Assembly: GCA_020723485.1 (NCBI GenBank)
Contig: DYIU01000004.1
Span: 234,448 to 298,447, forward strand
Length of the DNA stretch: 64,000 bases
Reading direction: 5' to 3'
DNA from: Acidimicrobium ferrooxidans
Lineage (GTDB): Bacteria > Actinomycetota > Geothermincolia > Fen-727 > Anoxymicrobiaceae
Shown: one piece after another, positions 20,373 through 29,399 of the stretch
Numbering within the stretch: position 1 is the stretch's first letter
How the letters are laid out: each line of letters starts with the position of its first letter
Program-made: the position numbers and the translations under genes
Notes under the pieces: generated by a model
The model's database searches: none
The model's input: only the letters and a program-made list of their open reading frames with translations
What the model was told of the DNA's origin: nothing

Positions 20373-20600
20373 AAAAAGAGCCCGGGCCCCGCTGACCTGG
20401 TCTTTGGCCCCACACTCGCCTGCGGAGAGTTTGCAGCCCCGTAACTCCGTTAACGGGACCACGCCCTCTTCTCCCCTTTTCGGAGGCAGGACTTACCCCT
20501 AAGCCGCACCATGCTCAGCAACCATTTGTTGCCTTACGTGGGTCGTTTCGCCTGCGACTGGCATCGACTTTCAACCACAGACCGGGACCCGGACAAAGCT
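20373..20600 (-). ncRNA. Structured non-coding RNA candidate, possibly the raiA motif
   Basis: The 482-nt gap between flgM and cspA has no gene but contains nested helices on the minus strand. A closing stem pairs 20575-20583 with 20399-20407 (GGTCT/AGACC core). Within it are a CCCAC/GTGGG helix (20538-20542 with 20409-20413), a two-part hairpin 20542-20568, a GCAAC/GTTGC hairpin near 20517-20532, a CCCGT/ACGGG stem at 20438-20457 and a CTGC/GCAG stem at 20420-20436. The loop of the last can pair with GGAGTT of the former. A GC-rich stretch and T5 (20377-20373) end it. The raiA motif occurs near hpf/raiA and comFC in Firmicutes and Actinobacteria, matching this context. Its identity is inference. 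Confidence 0.45.
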
Positions 20601-20635
20601 TAAACAAGAAGTACCTTGTTGATGTTAACGTGGGG

Positions 20636-20653
20636 GCTTGCCCGGGGGCAAGC
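20636..20653 (-). terminator. Hairpin after flgM
   Basis: A perfect 8-bp stem, GCTTGCCC with GGGCAAGC and a 2-nt apex, lies 46 nt beyond the flgM stop. No T-tract follows, so termination may be weak or it may belong to the RNA candidate downstream. Confidence 0.45.
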
Positions 20654-20698
20654 GGGAGGCTCGCGCCGGCGCTGCCACCGGCATCGAGCTCGGGGGCG

Positions 20699-20965
20699 TC
20701 AGTGGAGCTTGTCGGAGATGATGCGGCCGATGAGCTTCTTGGCCACGTCGTCGCCGGACACGTTGTAGCTCGAGCTCTCGAGCGCCTTGCGGACCTTCTC
20801 TACCCTGTCCTGCCGAACGGGCGGCATCTCGTCGATGCGCCGGACGACCTGCTGGATGCCGGCGATCTCCTCCGGGCTGAGCGCCTGAACCTCTTGCTCG
20901 CCCATGGACTCCTTCTTCTTGAGAAGGTCCAGCGTATTCTGAATTTCGCGGTCAGATAACTGCAT
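20699..20965 (-). CDS. flgM: FlgM-like anti-sigma-28 factor
   Basis: The 88-aa product has the FlgM C-terminal pattern VRQDRVEKVRKALESSSYNVSGDDVAKKLIG, which binds flagellar sigma factor SigD/FliA and holds it inactive. The ATG at 20965 follows AGGTGAG. It lies downstream of comFC, the same order as comFC-yvyF-flgM in Bacillus, but no flagellar structural gene follows here. It either regulates flagella encoded elsewhere or has been kept for another sigma factor. Confidence 0.8.
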   Translation of the reverse strand: MQLSDREIQNTLDLLKKKESMGEQEVQALSPEEIAGIQQVVRRIDEMPPVRQDRVEKVRKALESSSYNVSGDDVAKKLIGRIISDKLH

Positions 20966-21130
20966 AATCACTCACCTGCGAAAAGTTCGCTCTCGCGCTT
21001 TCCACTCTATATGAGTCTTGTATCGTCAGCTCGCGAACGAACCTGAAACCGCCTGCCTCAAACCGCACCTATAGGATACACCCTTATGCAGACACTTTTC
21101 ACAAATCCTGCCAAAAAAATCGTCAATTCG

Positions 21131-21173
21131 GGTGAGCCGGAGCCGTGTTCTTCGTGCCCGGAGGCCGCTCACC
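21131..21173 (-). terminator. Imperfect terminator hairpin after comFC
   Basis: GGTGAGC and GCTCACC (21167-21173 and 21131-21137) form a 7-bp outer stem of a GC-rich hairpin. A run of seven T on the minus strand lies 11 nt farther on (21119-21113), so it is an imperfect intrinsic terminator at best. Confidence 0.4.
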
Positions 21174-21196
21174 GGTACTTTAGGGGGATTTTAGTA

Positions 21197-21898
21197 CTAT
21201 TTCGCGGGCTCCTCTTGCGTGAGGTGCCCCCGGCGCAGGGACGCGGCCGCCGCGACGAGCACGTGCACCGATCCGGCGCCGCCCTCAACGAGCGCGCGCG
21301 CGCAGTTCTCGACCGTGGCGCCCGTCGTCAGCACGTCGTCGACCAGGAGCACTTTCGCACCGCCCATGTTTCCCCTCTTCGGGCGGAACACACCCTCCAC
21401 GTTGAGCCACCTCATCCTGCCGCTCACGCTGTCCTGGTCCAGGGTCGACCTGGTCTTCTCGAGGAGGTCGCAGAGCGGCCTCCCCACGAGCGAAGCCACC
21501 TGTTGAGCCAGGAGCCCGGCCGGGTTGAAGCCCCTCTCGGCGACCCTGGCGCGCTCTGACGGGACGAAGCAGACGACGTCGGCGCCGACATAGTCGGGGT
21601 GGTTCCCCGCCGCGGCCGCCATCAGGCTGCCCAGCGGCGCCGCGAACGGCCTGGCGGATGACTTCAGGCGCAGGACCATATCGCGCATCACGCCATCGTA
21701 GGTGCCCGCCGCGCGGGCCTCGCTGACAGACGCGGCGCCTGTGCCGCGAGGTCTGTGGATCCGCTCCCCGTTCCCCGAATCCGCGGCAAGCGCGGTGAGA
21801 CAGCCCCGGCACAGGCAGGCGCCCGGGGCTCCGCAGCCCAGGCACTCCGCCGGGTAGAGCAGGTCGAGCAGTTCCTCCTTGAGCGATGCGAGTCTCAC
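21197..21898 (-). CDS. comFC: ComF family phosphoribosyltransferase-like protein
   Basis: This 233-aa protein has an N-terminal four-cysteine zinc site (ECLGCGAPGACLCRGC) and a C-terminal type I phosphoribosyltransferase domain with the PRPP-binding loop VLLVDDVLTTGAT. That is the ComFC architecture, required for DNA uptake in naturally competent bacteria, with an unknown exact role. The ATG at 21898 gives the normal N-terminus. It is followed by flgM, a conserved pairing. Confidence 0.92.
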   Translation of the reverse strand: MRLASLKEELLDLLYPAECLGCGAPGACLCRGCLTALAADSGNGERIHRPRGTGAASVSEARAAGTYDGVMRDMVLRLKSSARPFAAPLGSLMAAAAGNHPDYVGADVVCFVPSERARVAERGFNPAGLLAQQVASLVGRPLCDLLEKTRSTLDQDSVSGRMRWLNVEGVFRPKRGNMGGAKVLLVDDVLTTGATVENCARALVEGGAGSVHVLVAAAASLRRGHLTQEEPAK

Positions 21899-21964
21899 TC
21901 CTGACCTCCGGGAACACGTTCCGGCTGAGGGCCGGGGAGAGTGGCTGTCAGCTTTCCGCGCGGT

Positions 21965-23029
21965 CTACCTGAAGACCTGGAGGGTCTTCTCGTACGGCGG
22001 GCGGAGCACGCCCTTCTCGGTGACCAGGGCTTCGATGTATCCGGCCGGGGTCACGTCGAAGGCGGGGTTGTAGACGGGCGCGCTCCTGGGGGCCGTGGGC
22101 TGGCCGCCGCAGTACCTCACCTCGCCGGGCGAGCGCTCCTCGATGACTATCTCGTCGCCGGAGGGGCAGGCGAGGTCGACAGTGGAACCCGGTGCGGCGA
22201 TGTAGAACGGCAGGCCATGCGCGCGGGCCAGGACCGCCACGCCGTAAGTACCTATCTTGTTGGCCGCGTCGCCGTTCGCCGCTATCCTGTCCGCCCCGGT
22301 CATCACCGCGTCGATCATCCCCTGCTTCATCACGAAGCCTGCCGCGTTGTCGGGTATGACGGTGTAGGGCACGCCGGCGGTGCTGAGCTCCCAGGCGGTG
22401 AGCCTCGAGCCCTGCAGGAGGGGTCGCGTCTCATCGACGTAGACGTGGATGCCCTTGCCCAGGCGGTGCGCCTCGATCAGGACCCCGAGGGCCGACCCGT
22501 AGCGCAGCGCGGCGAGCGGCCCGGAATTGCAGTGGGTGAGGACCCGCATTCCTTCACCGATGAGCTCCTGGCCCGCTTCCACCAGCAGGCGGTTTGTCTC
22601 GATGGTCTCCAGTGCTATCTCGTCCGCGCGGTCGTGGAGCCTTCCGACCAGCTCGTCGGCGGAGCCCGCTGCGCCCTCGGCGAGCGCCTGCTCCATCCTC
22701 TCGAGCGCCCAGAACAGGTTGCGTGCCGTGGGCCGCGACGCGCCGATGGAGGCGATCGCATCCCTCGCGGCATCCGCGACAGCTTCGGCGCCTTTCCCGC
22801 GGGCTGAGAGCGCCCCGAGGAGGACGCCGTAGGCGCCGGCGACCCCGATGGCCATCGCGCCGCGGACTGCCAGGCGTTTTATCGACTCTATTACCTCTTC
22901 GGGGGTGGTGTGCTCGATGAAGACGGTGAGCGCGGGCAAGGCGGTCTGGTCGAGCATGAAGAGCGTGCCGTCCTGGAAGAATATCGAGTCGCCGGGCTTG
23001 CAGATCGGTTCGGGCCCGGACTCCGGCAT
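21965..23029 (-). CDS. mtnA: S-methyl-5-thioribose-1-phosphate isomerase
   Basis: This 354-aa protein matches MtnA throughout: RLAVRGAMAIGVAGAYG, RPTARNL, the catalytic Cys in THCNSGPLA, DETRPLLQGSRLTAWEL, and GADRIAANGDAANKIGTYG with the catalytic Asp. It isomerises methylthioribose-1-phosphate to methylthioribulose-1-phosphate in MTA salvage. Its ATG overlaps the stop of the upstream aldolase-like gene by one base (TGATG). It resembles eIF2B-alpha, but the MtnA-specific residues favour MtnA. Position 76 is MAIG instead of the usual PAIG, a mild deviation. Confidence 0.93.
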   Translation of the reverse strand: MPESGPEPICKPGDSIFFQDGTLFMLDQTALPALTVFIEHTTPEEVIESIKRLAVRGAMAIGVAGAYGVLLGALSARGKGAEAVADAARDAIASIGASRPTARNLFWALERMEQALAEGAAGSADELVGRLHDRADEIALETIETNRLLVEAGQELIGEGMRVLTHCNSGPLAALRYGSALGVLIEAHRLGKGIHVYVDETRPLLQGSRLTAWELSTAGVPYTVIPDNAAGFVMKQGMIDAVMTGADRIAANGDAANKIGTYGVAVLARAHGLPFYIAAPGSTVDLACPSGDEIVIEERSPGEVRYCGGQPTAPRSAPVYNPAFDVTPAGYIEALVTEKGVLRPPYEKTLQVFR

Positions 23030-23610
23030 CAGCGCTCTCCCCCGTCGAGTATGAATATCACCCTGGCCGCGGCCTCCAGGGCCTCGGCGAGGTCGACGGC
23101 GTCATCGACGTCAGTCCCCCACACGACCGGGCCCTGCGCCTCGACCACCGCCACCCGGTTGTCACGGAGCGCGTCCGCGACGGCCCCGGCGAGACCAGCC
23201 GTCCCGGGGCGGTAATAGGGTACGAACGCCACCCCGCCCAGGCCCTCGAGGAGGGTCTCTGACTCCTCGAGCAGCCGCCGGCCGCGGTGAGCGAGAGCGG
23301 TGGCATAAGGGGAACACGCGCGTACTATCGAGCCTGCCTCGGGCTGCGCCTCCAGCGCAGCGGCCAGGACACCGGCGTCGGCGCACGGCTCGCGGCCGTT
23401 ACTGCTCACGGGGCGTCGGTTGCCGTCGAGGACGATGAGGTCTCCTCCGTCGATGAAGCCCAGCCTGGCCCCGGCGGCCGTCACCGCGACCGTGCCGTCT
23501 CCAAGTCTCATTCCTATCGCGCCCATGGTCCCGGTGGAGAGGCCGCCCGCGTACATGCGCCTGCCGGCGGCCCTGAGCCTCTCGAGTTCAGTATGACTGA
23601 TCGGGGCCAT
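23029..23610 (-). CDS. Class II aldolase/adducin-like protein lacking metal-ligand histidines
   Basis: The 193-aa sequence follows the class II aldolase fold (GGLSTGTMGAIGMRL; SPYATALA; GPVVWG). Canonical members have a VHxHSPYATA zinc motif and a later HHG/NHG histidine; here these are VRACSPYATA (Arg97, Cys99) and EAQGPVVWG (Gln159). With all three zinc histidines gone, ordinary aldolase or MtnB dehydratase activity is unlikely. It lies between ahcY (1-nt gap) and mtnA (1-nt overlap), so a role linked to MtnA is plausible, as a scaffold, regulator or remodelled enzyme. The reading frame is intact, which argues against simple decay. Confidence 0.75.
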   Translation of the reverse strand: MAPISHTELERLRAAGRRMYAGGLSTGTMGAIGMRLGDGTVAVTAAGARLGFIDGGDLIVLDGNRRPVSSNGREPCADAGVLAAALEAQPEAGSIVRACSPYATALAHRGRRLLEESETLLEGLGGVAFVPYYRPGTAGLAGAVADALRDNRVAVVEAQGPVVWGTDVDDAVDLAEALEAAARVIFILDGGER

Positions 23611-23611
23611 A

Positions 23612-24868
<1,257 letters not shown>

Positions 24869-24908
24869 TTAACGGGTGCTCCTTTCGGTTTCTTCATCGT
24901 GAGTCCAA

Positions 24909-25748
24909 CTACCTTACCATATCCGCCCTGGCAGCGAGGTTTTCGAGAAAGCCCGTGAGCCCCCCGGCGGTCCTGCGCACGGTTTCCAGCACGTCACGGT
25001 GCGACGGCGGCACGCCCGGCGGCGGTATGAGGGAGTTCGAGATGCAGACCAGGGCTGCGGTCTCGAGCCCTAGATACCGCGCGGTGAGGGCCTCGGGGGC
25101 TGTGGACATACCCACCGCGTCGGCCCCGGCGACGCGGAGCAGCGTGGCCTCAGCGCCGCTCTCGTAGCTCGGGCCGGTCACGTAAGCATACACGCCGCGC
25201 TCGCACCTCGCCTCAGGCGGCAGGCAGAGCTTCAGGGCGTCCTGCCAGGCGGCGGAGTAGATGCCCTGCCCAGGCACGAAGCGGTTGCGGCCCTCGGACA
25301 CGGGGAGCCCGACGAGCGGGTTCTCCCCGAACAGCATGATGTGGTCGGAGACTATCATGAGGTCGCCGGGCAGGAACGCCGGGTTGAGGCCGCCGGCGGC
25401 ACTGAGCTGGACCAGGACCCTGACCCCGAGTTCGGCGTAAGCCCAGACGGGAAAGCACGCCTCGAGTGCGGTGACTCCCTCGTAGCAGTGCAGGCGCCCC
25501 TCCTGGAGCAGGAGGTCTACGCCTCCCGCCCTGGCCGCTCTGACAGTACCGCCGTGACCGTCGACACCCGGGACGGCGAAGCCGGGGATGGAGTCGAACC
25601 CCAGCGGCTCGCCGCCCTCCAGGCCGCCGGCAAGGGCGTCCCAGCCGGACCCAAGGACAACCGCGACCGCGGGCGCCGCTCCTAGTCGTTCGCGCAGTAG
25701 ATCGGCGGCCCGTGCCGCTGTTTCGGATACATCGTAGGGGGATATCAT
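24909..25748 (-). CDS. Purine-nucleoside phosphorylase family protein
   Basis: This 279-aa protein has the family's LGSGWDALAGGL, EGRLHCYEGV, AAGGLNPAFLPGDLM, SDHIMLFGENPL and a late GADAVGMSTAPE motif (trimeric PNP/MTAP type). The base-contact region is CISNSLI, not the usual TN-type segment of guanosine/inosine enzymes, so specificity is open; MTA or adenosine would fit its neighbours ahcY and mtnA. The ATG at 25748 starts MISPYDVSE; the longer frame upstream is the shadow of the next gene. Confidence 0.85.
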   Translation of the reverse strand: MISPYDVSETAARAADLLRERLGAAPAVAVVLGSGWDALAGGLEGGEPLGFDSIPGFAVPGVDGHGGTVRAARAGGVDLLLQEGRLHCYEGVTALEACFPVWAYAELGVRVLVQLSAAGGLNPAFLPGDLMIVSDHIMLFGENPLVGLPVSEGRNRFVPGQGIYSAAWQDALKLCLPPEARCERGVYAYVTGPSYESGAEATLLRVAGADAVGMSTAPEALTARYLGLETAALVCISNSLIPPPGVPPSHRDVLETVRRTAGGLTGFLENLAARADMVR

Positions 25749-25768
25749 CAGTGTCACTCCAGTCCGCG

Positions 25769-26842
25769 CTACCCGGCGAGCCTCTTCTTGAGCTCCTCGA
25801 TGCGCCTCACCGGGGTAGGGTCCTGCCCGAGTGCGAGCGCGAGATAGACGCTCGTGAAGTCGCCGAAGTACATGAGGTCGAGCAGCCTCTCGACAGGGTT
25901 CTCTCCCCGGGCGCAGACCTGGGCCGTGTGCCCGATGCTCCCGCTCAGGAGGTCCAGGGTTATGTCTATCCTCTTTTCCACCCTGGGATGCTCGCCGCGC
26001 TCGCGGAGCACCACAAGGTGGCAGGACGAGCCGAACTCCTCGAGGTTCTGCCAGCCGACCGTCTCGTTGTGGTTGAGCTCGGGGAACGAGTTGTGAAAGG
26101 CGGGCACTTTCGCGTTCTCGTTGAGCTGCGCCTTCCACCGCAGGGCCGCCACCGACAGCGGGCCTTCGGAGCCGTAGATCACGGGCACGTAGCCGGCCAG
26201 GTCCTTTGCGAGCCTCTTGGTCGGGTTGGAGTCGAGCCCCGAGTCTCGTCCGAACTCGCTGCTGCGCTCGTCGAGCATCCCGGCGGCGCCCGCGAGCGCG
26301 GCGGTGGTCCCCTCGACGATTCCCATGCCCTCCAGGCAGCACAGTATCGGGACGAACAGGTATCCGAGCGACGCGCGCGGCTGCATCCCGCCCGGTATCC
26401 TGAAGGTGGTGATGCCGCTTTCGCCGGCGAGCTCCGCCAGCCTCCCGCCGCTCGTCACTGCGACCAGTCTGGCCCCGGCCTCTGCCGCCTGGTCAAAGCA
26501 GTCGAGGGTCTCTTCGGTGTTGCCTGAGTAACTCACCGCGAACACCAGGGTGCTGGAATCAACCCAGGAAGGAAGCGAGTAGCCTTTGACGGTCACGACC
26601 GGCGCCCTGAGCCCCGCCGGCGGGGCCAGCACCGAAACGACGTCTCCGGAGATGCCCGAGCCGCCCATGCCGAGCACGACCACCGCGTGGAGGCCTTCCG
26701 CAGGCGGCAGGTCCGCTACGGAGCGCCCTATGGAGAGCGCCTCGCGCACCTGGTCGCCGAACCTCTCGACGGCACCGAGCATGTCCGAGGGATCGACCGC
26801 GGCGAAACCGGCCGGGTCCTCCAGGTCGAGTTTAAGCTCCAT
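25769..26842 (-). CDS. Bifunctional phosphoglucose/phosphomannose isomerase
   Basis: This 357-aa protein has two SIS folds with VLGMGGSGISGDV at about residue 55, SYSGNTEETL at about 103 and the C-terminal FPELNHNETVGW segment with the catalytic E and H of the archaeal/actinobacterial PGI/PMI family. It interconverts fructose-6-phosphate with glucose-6- and mannose-6-phosphate and feeds the phosphomannomutase and GDP-mannose genes downstream. ATG after GGGAGAGAG. Confidence 0.9.
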   Translation of the reverse strand: MELKLDLEDPAGFAAVDPSDMLGAVERFGDQVREALSIGRSVADLPPAEGLHAVVVLGMGGSGISGDVVSVLAPPAGLRAPVVTVKGYSLPSWVDSSTLVFAVSYSGNTEETLDCFDQAAEAGARLVAVTSGGRLAELAGESGITTFRIPGGMQPRASLGYLFVPILCCLEGMGIVEGTTAALAGAAGMLDERSSEFGRDSGLDSNPTKRLAKDLAGYVPVIYGSEGPLSVAALRWKAQLNENAKVPAFHNSFPELNHNETVGWQNLEEFGSSCHLVVLRERGEHPRVEKRIDITLDLLSGSIGHTAQVCARGENPVERLLDLMYFGDFTSVYLALALGQDPTPVRRIEELKKRLAG

Positions 26843-26854
26843 GACTCTCTCCCG

Positions 26855-28294
26855 TCATCCTGCCGGCGCCACGGTGTTGATGAGGTCCACCCCCCGGTCG
26901 ACCAGCTCGTCGACCGCCTGCTCGCTGGTGGCCTCGGCGTAGACCCTCACCACCGCCTCGGTACCGGAAACCCTGAGCATCACCCAGGAGCCGTCCTCCC
27001 GGTGGAACTTGAGCCCGTCGATGGTCTCGACCTGCACCACCTTGAGCCCGCCGATCTCCGCGGGCTTGAGCTCTCCCAGGTTGTCGAGCAGCGCCTGCTT
27101 GTGCGCCTGGGTGAGCTCTATGTCGCGCCTCAGGTAGACGAAACGCTGGCCGAGCTCGTCCATAAGCTCGTCAATAAGCTGCCCCAGCGTCTTGCCGTGC
27201 GTGGCCATTATCTCGACGAGCAGAAGCCCGATGAGTACTCCGTCCCGCTCGGGTATGTGGTTCTTTATGCCCGTGCCGCCGCTCTCCTCCCCGCCGATAA
27301 GGATGTCCTCCTCGAGCATCAGGTCGGCAATGTACTTGAACCCGACCGGGACTATGTAGAGCTTGCGCCCGTACCTGTCGCACAGCCTGTCTATCATGGT
27401 GGTGGTGGAGACGGTCTTCACCACGTCGCCGCTCCAGCCGCGCACCTCGACCAGGTGCCTGAGCAGCAGCGCGAAGACCATGTGAGAGTTTATGAACCTC
27501 CCGGTGGCGTCTATGGCGGTGACGCGGTCCGCGTCACCGTCCACGGCGACGCCCACGTGGTATCCCCCGGCGGTCACCGCCTCGCGAAGCTCGTCGAGGT
27601 TGCTCCCGATGGGCTCGGGCATCAAGCCCGGGAAGAGCGGGTTGTGCACCCCGTGTATCTCGCCGCACTCCATTCCGAGCTCGGCGAGGACCCGGGCGAA
27701 CAGGCCCTGGCCGGCGCCGTACAGGGGGTCGTACATGACCTTGATGCCGGTGGCGGGGAACACGCTCCGGTCAACAAGCGACAGCACCTTCTCCAGGTAG
27801 CGCGGGACCGGGTCAAAACTCTCGATGCCGCCTGCCGCCGCCGCGTCCTCGAACAGCACGTCGGGCCTGGGTGGCGGGTCCGCCTCGACCTTCCGCAGCT
27901 CGCGCTCTATGTCCGCCGTTATCGTGGTGGACGCCGAGCCGCCGTAAGGGGCTTTGAACTTGATGCCGTCGTAGCGGGCCGGGTTGTGGCTCGCGGTTAT
28001 CATTATCGCGCCGTCGGCCTCGAGGTCGACGGTGGCATAGGAGATGGATGGCGTAGGGACGAACTTCCCGGCTATCTTGACCTTCAGGCCCATCGTCGAG
28101 GCCGCCACCGCGCACAGCTGCGCGAAGCGGTCGGAGTTGAACCTGGTGTCGTAACCGATGAGCAGCAGGGGCTCTTTTCCCCGGGCACAGTCGGCAACGT
28201 ACCGCGCTATCGCGCAGGCGACGAGCCAGAGCCGGTCGAAGGTAAAATCGTCGGCTATGACGCCGCGCCAGCCGTCGGTCCCGAACTTGATCAT
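26855..28294 (-). CDS. Phosphoglucomutase/phosphomannomutase family protein
   Basis: This 479-aa protein begins IKFGTDGWRGVIADDFT and carries the active serine in ITASHNPARYDGIKFK, the metal loop VDGDADRV and the C-terminal phosphate-binding RVSGTEAVVRVYAE. It moves phosphate between C6 and C1 of hexoses, here most likely mannose or glucose for nucleotide-sugar synthesis. It overlaps none of its neighbours, and its start faces the palindromic repeat at 28309-28405. Confidence 0.93.
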   Translation of the reverse strand: MIKFGTDGWRGVIADDFTFDRLWLVACAIARYVADCARGKEPLLLIGYDTRFNSDRFAQLCAVAASTMGLKVKIAGKFVPTPSISYATVDLEADGAIMITASHNPARYDGIKFKAPYGGSASTTITADIERELRKVEADPPPRPDVLFEDAAAAGGIESFDPVPRYLEKVLSLVDRSVFPATGIKVMYDPLYGAGQGLFARVLAELGMECGEIHGVHNPLFPGLMPEPIGSNLDELREAVTAGGYHVGVAVDGDADRVTAIDATGRFINSHMVFALLLRHLVEVRGWSGDVVKTVSTTTMIDRLCDRYGRKLYIVPVGFKYIADLMLEEDILIGGEESGGTGIKNHIPERDGVLIGLLLVEIMATHGKTLGQLIDELMDELGQRFVYLRRDIELTQAHKQALLDNLGELKPAEIGGLKVVQVETIDGLKFHREDGSWVMLRVSGTEAVVRVYAEATSEQAVDELVDRGVDLINTVAPAG

Positions 28295-28308
28295 TGCCGT
28301 CTCCTCGG

Positions 28309-28405
28309 CGCAACATCGGGGTCAGGTCACTTTGTTGCGTTCATTCTCGTACTCTTATCGAGCCCCCTGGAAAACGCAACAAAGTGACCTGACCCCGATG
28401 TTGCG
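28309..28405. repeat. CGGGGTCAGGTC palindromic element, copy 1
   Basis: Two perfect inverted 31-bp arms (28309-28339 and 28375-28405) flank a 35-bp spacer. Each arm is itself bounded by CGCAACA and TGTTGCG, giving a nested palindrome. The right arm ends one base before the TAA of the downstream SDR gene. The arms are identical to those of the copy at 45561-45655 while the spacers differ, the mark of a dispersed REP-like family. Confidence 0.9.
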
Positions 28406-29359
28406 TTATACGCGCTCGCGCCAGTAGTTCAGGAGGTCCTCGAGCGTCTTCTCGAGGGGTATCTCGGGCTTCCAGCCGGTGAGCCCGCAGAACTTGGTGT
28501 TGTCCGCGCGCAGGACCTCGACGTCCGAGGGCCTCATCCTCTCCGGGTCCTGCCTGACCTCGATTTCGAGCGTGCTGAACCCGAGGAGGATGTCGAGCAT
28601 CTCGCGGATGGTGACGTCCTTGCCGCTTCCTATGTTGTAGACCTCGCCGGGCTCGCCCTTCTCGAGGGCCAGCCAGTACCCTTTTATCATGTCGCGCACG
28701 TCCGTGAAGTCGCGCCTGGCCTCGAGGTTGCCGACTTTGAGCACCGGCTCCTGCCTGCCCTTCTCTATCATGGCTATCTGCTTGGAGAAGTTGCTCGAGA
28801 CGAAGACGTCGCCGCGCCGGGGCCCGGTATGGTTGAAGCCCCTGGTGCGGACCGCGAAGAGCCCGTAGCTCTGGTGGTACTGGTATCCCAGCAGGTCCTG
28901 CGCGACCTTGCTCACCCCGTACGGGGAGAGGGGCCTGAGCGGGTTCGACTCGCTTATGGGTATCTCGTCCTCGTAGACCATGCCGTACTCCTCGCTGGAG
29001 CAGGCCAGCTGTATGCGGGAATCGAGCTTGAGCTCGCGTATCCCCTCGAAGATGTTGAGCTGGCCGACCACGTTCGTGACCATCGTCTCGATGGGCGCCT
29101 TCCACGAAGTCGGTACGAAGCTCTGCGCGGCGAGGTGGAAGATGTACTCGGGCTTTACCTCGAGCAGGCAGTGACGCACCGCGACCGCGTCCTTGAGGTC
29201 ACAGTCCAGGAGGGTGATATCGTCAACGATGCCGGAGACGTTGTCCATCCGTGAGCGCCACCGGGCGGTCCCAAAGACCTCGACGTCACCCCTGTCCAGG
29301 CAGTACTCGGCCAGGTGGCTGCCCGCGAACCCGGTTATCCCGGTGATAAGTACTCGCAA
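28406..29359 (-). CDS. GDP-mannose 4,6-dehydratase-like extended SDR
   Basis: The 317-aa product starts RVLITGITGFAGSHLAEY and has SSEEYG and YGVSK catalytic motifs plus NHTGPRRG, all typical of GDP-mannose dehydratase/reductase (GMD/RMD) enzymes. The start is the TTG at 29359, preceded by GGAGGTGCAAG; the longer open frame adds an unrelated N-terminus. Within the cluster it would act on GDP-mannose or its 4-keto derivative. It is clearly paralogous to the SDR at 30512-31480 (both have NLEARRDFTDVRD). Confidence 0.85.
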   Translation of the reverse strand: MRVLITGITGFAGSHLAEYCLDRGDVEVFGTARWRSRMDNVSGIVDDITLLDCDLKDAVAVRHCLLEVKPEYIFHLAAQSFVPTSWKAPIETMVTNVVGQLNIFEGIRELKLDSRIQLACSSEEYGMVYEDEIPISESNPLRPLSPYGVSKVAQDLLGYQYHQSYGLFAVRTRGFNHTGPRRGDVFVSSNFSKQIAMIEKGRQEPVLKVGNLEARRDFTDVRDMIKGYWLALEKGEPGEVYNIGSGKDVTIREMLDILLGFSTLEIEVRQDPERMRPSDVEVLRADNTKFCGLTGWKPEIPLEKTLEDLLNYWRERV

Positions 29360-29399
29360 CTTGCACCTCCGCAATGCGCTTCTGCCCTTCGGGCAGGCG

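Noticed and set aside
20268-20462. 64-aa minus-strand open frame upstream of cspA
   Set aside because: It has no ribosome binding site and composition unlike neighbouring proteins, and it overlaps the promoter and structured-RNA region.
24909-26342. 477-aa open frame read as one gene
   Set aside because: Its N-terminal half is the shadow of the phosphoglucose/phosphomannose isomerase gene; the nucleoside phosphorylase starts at the ATG at 25748.
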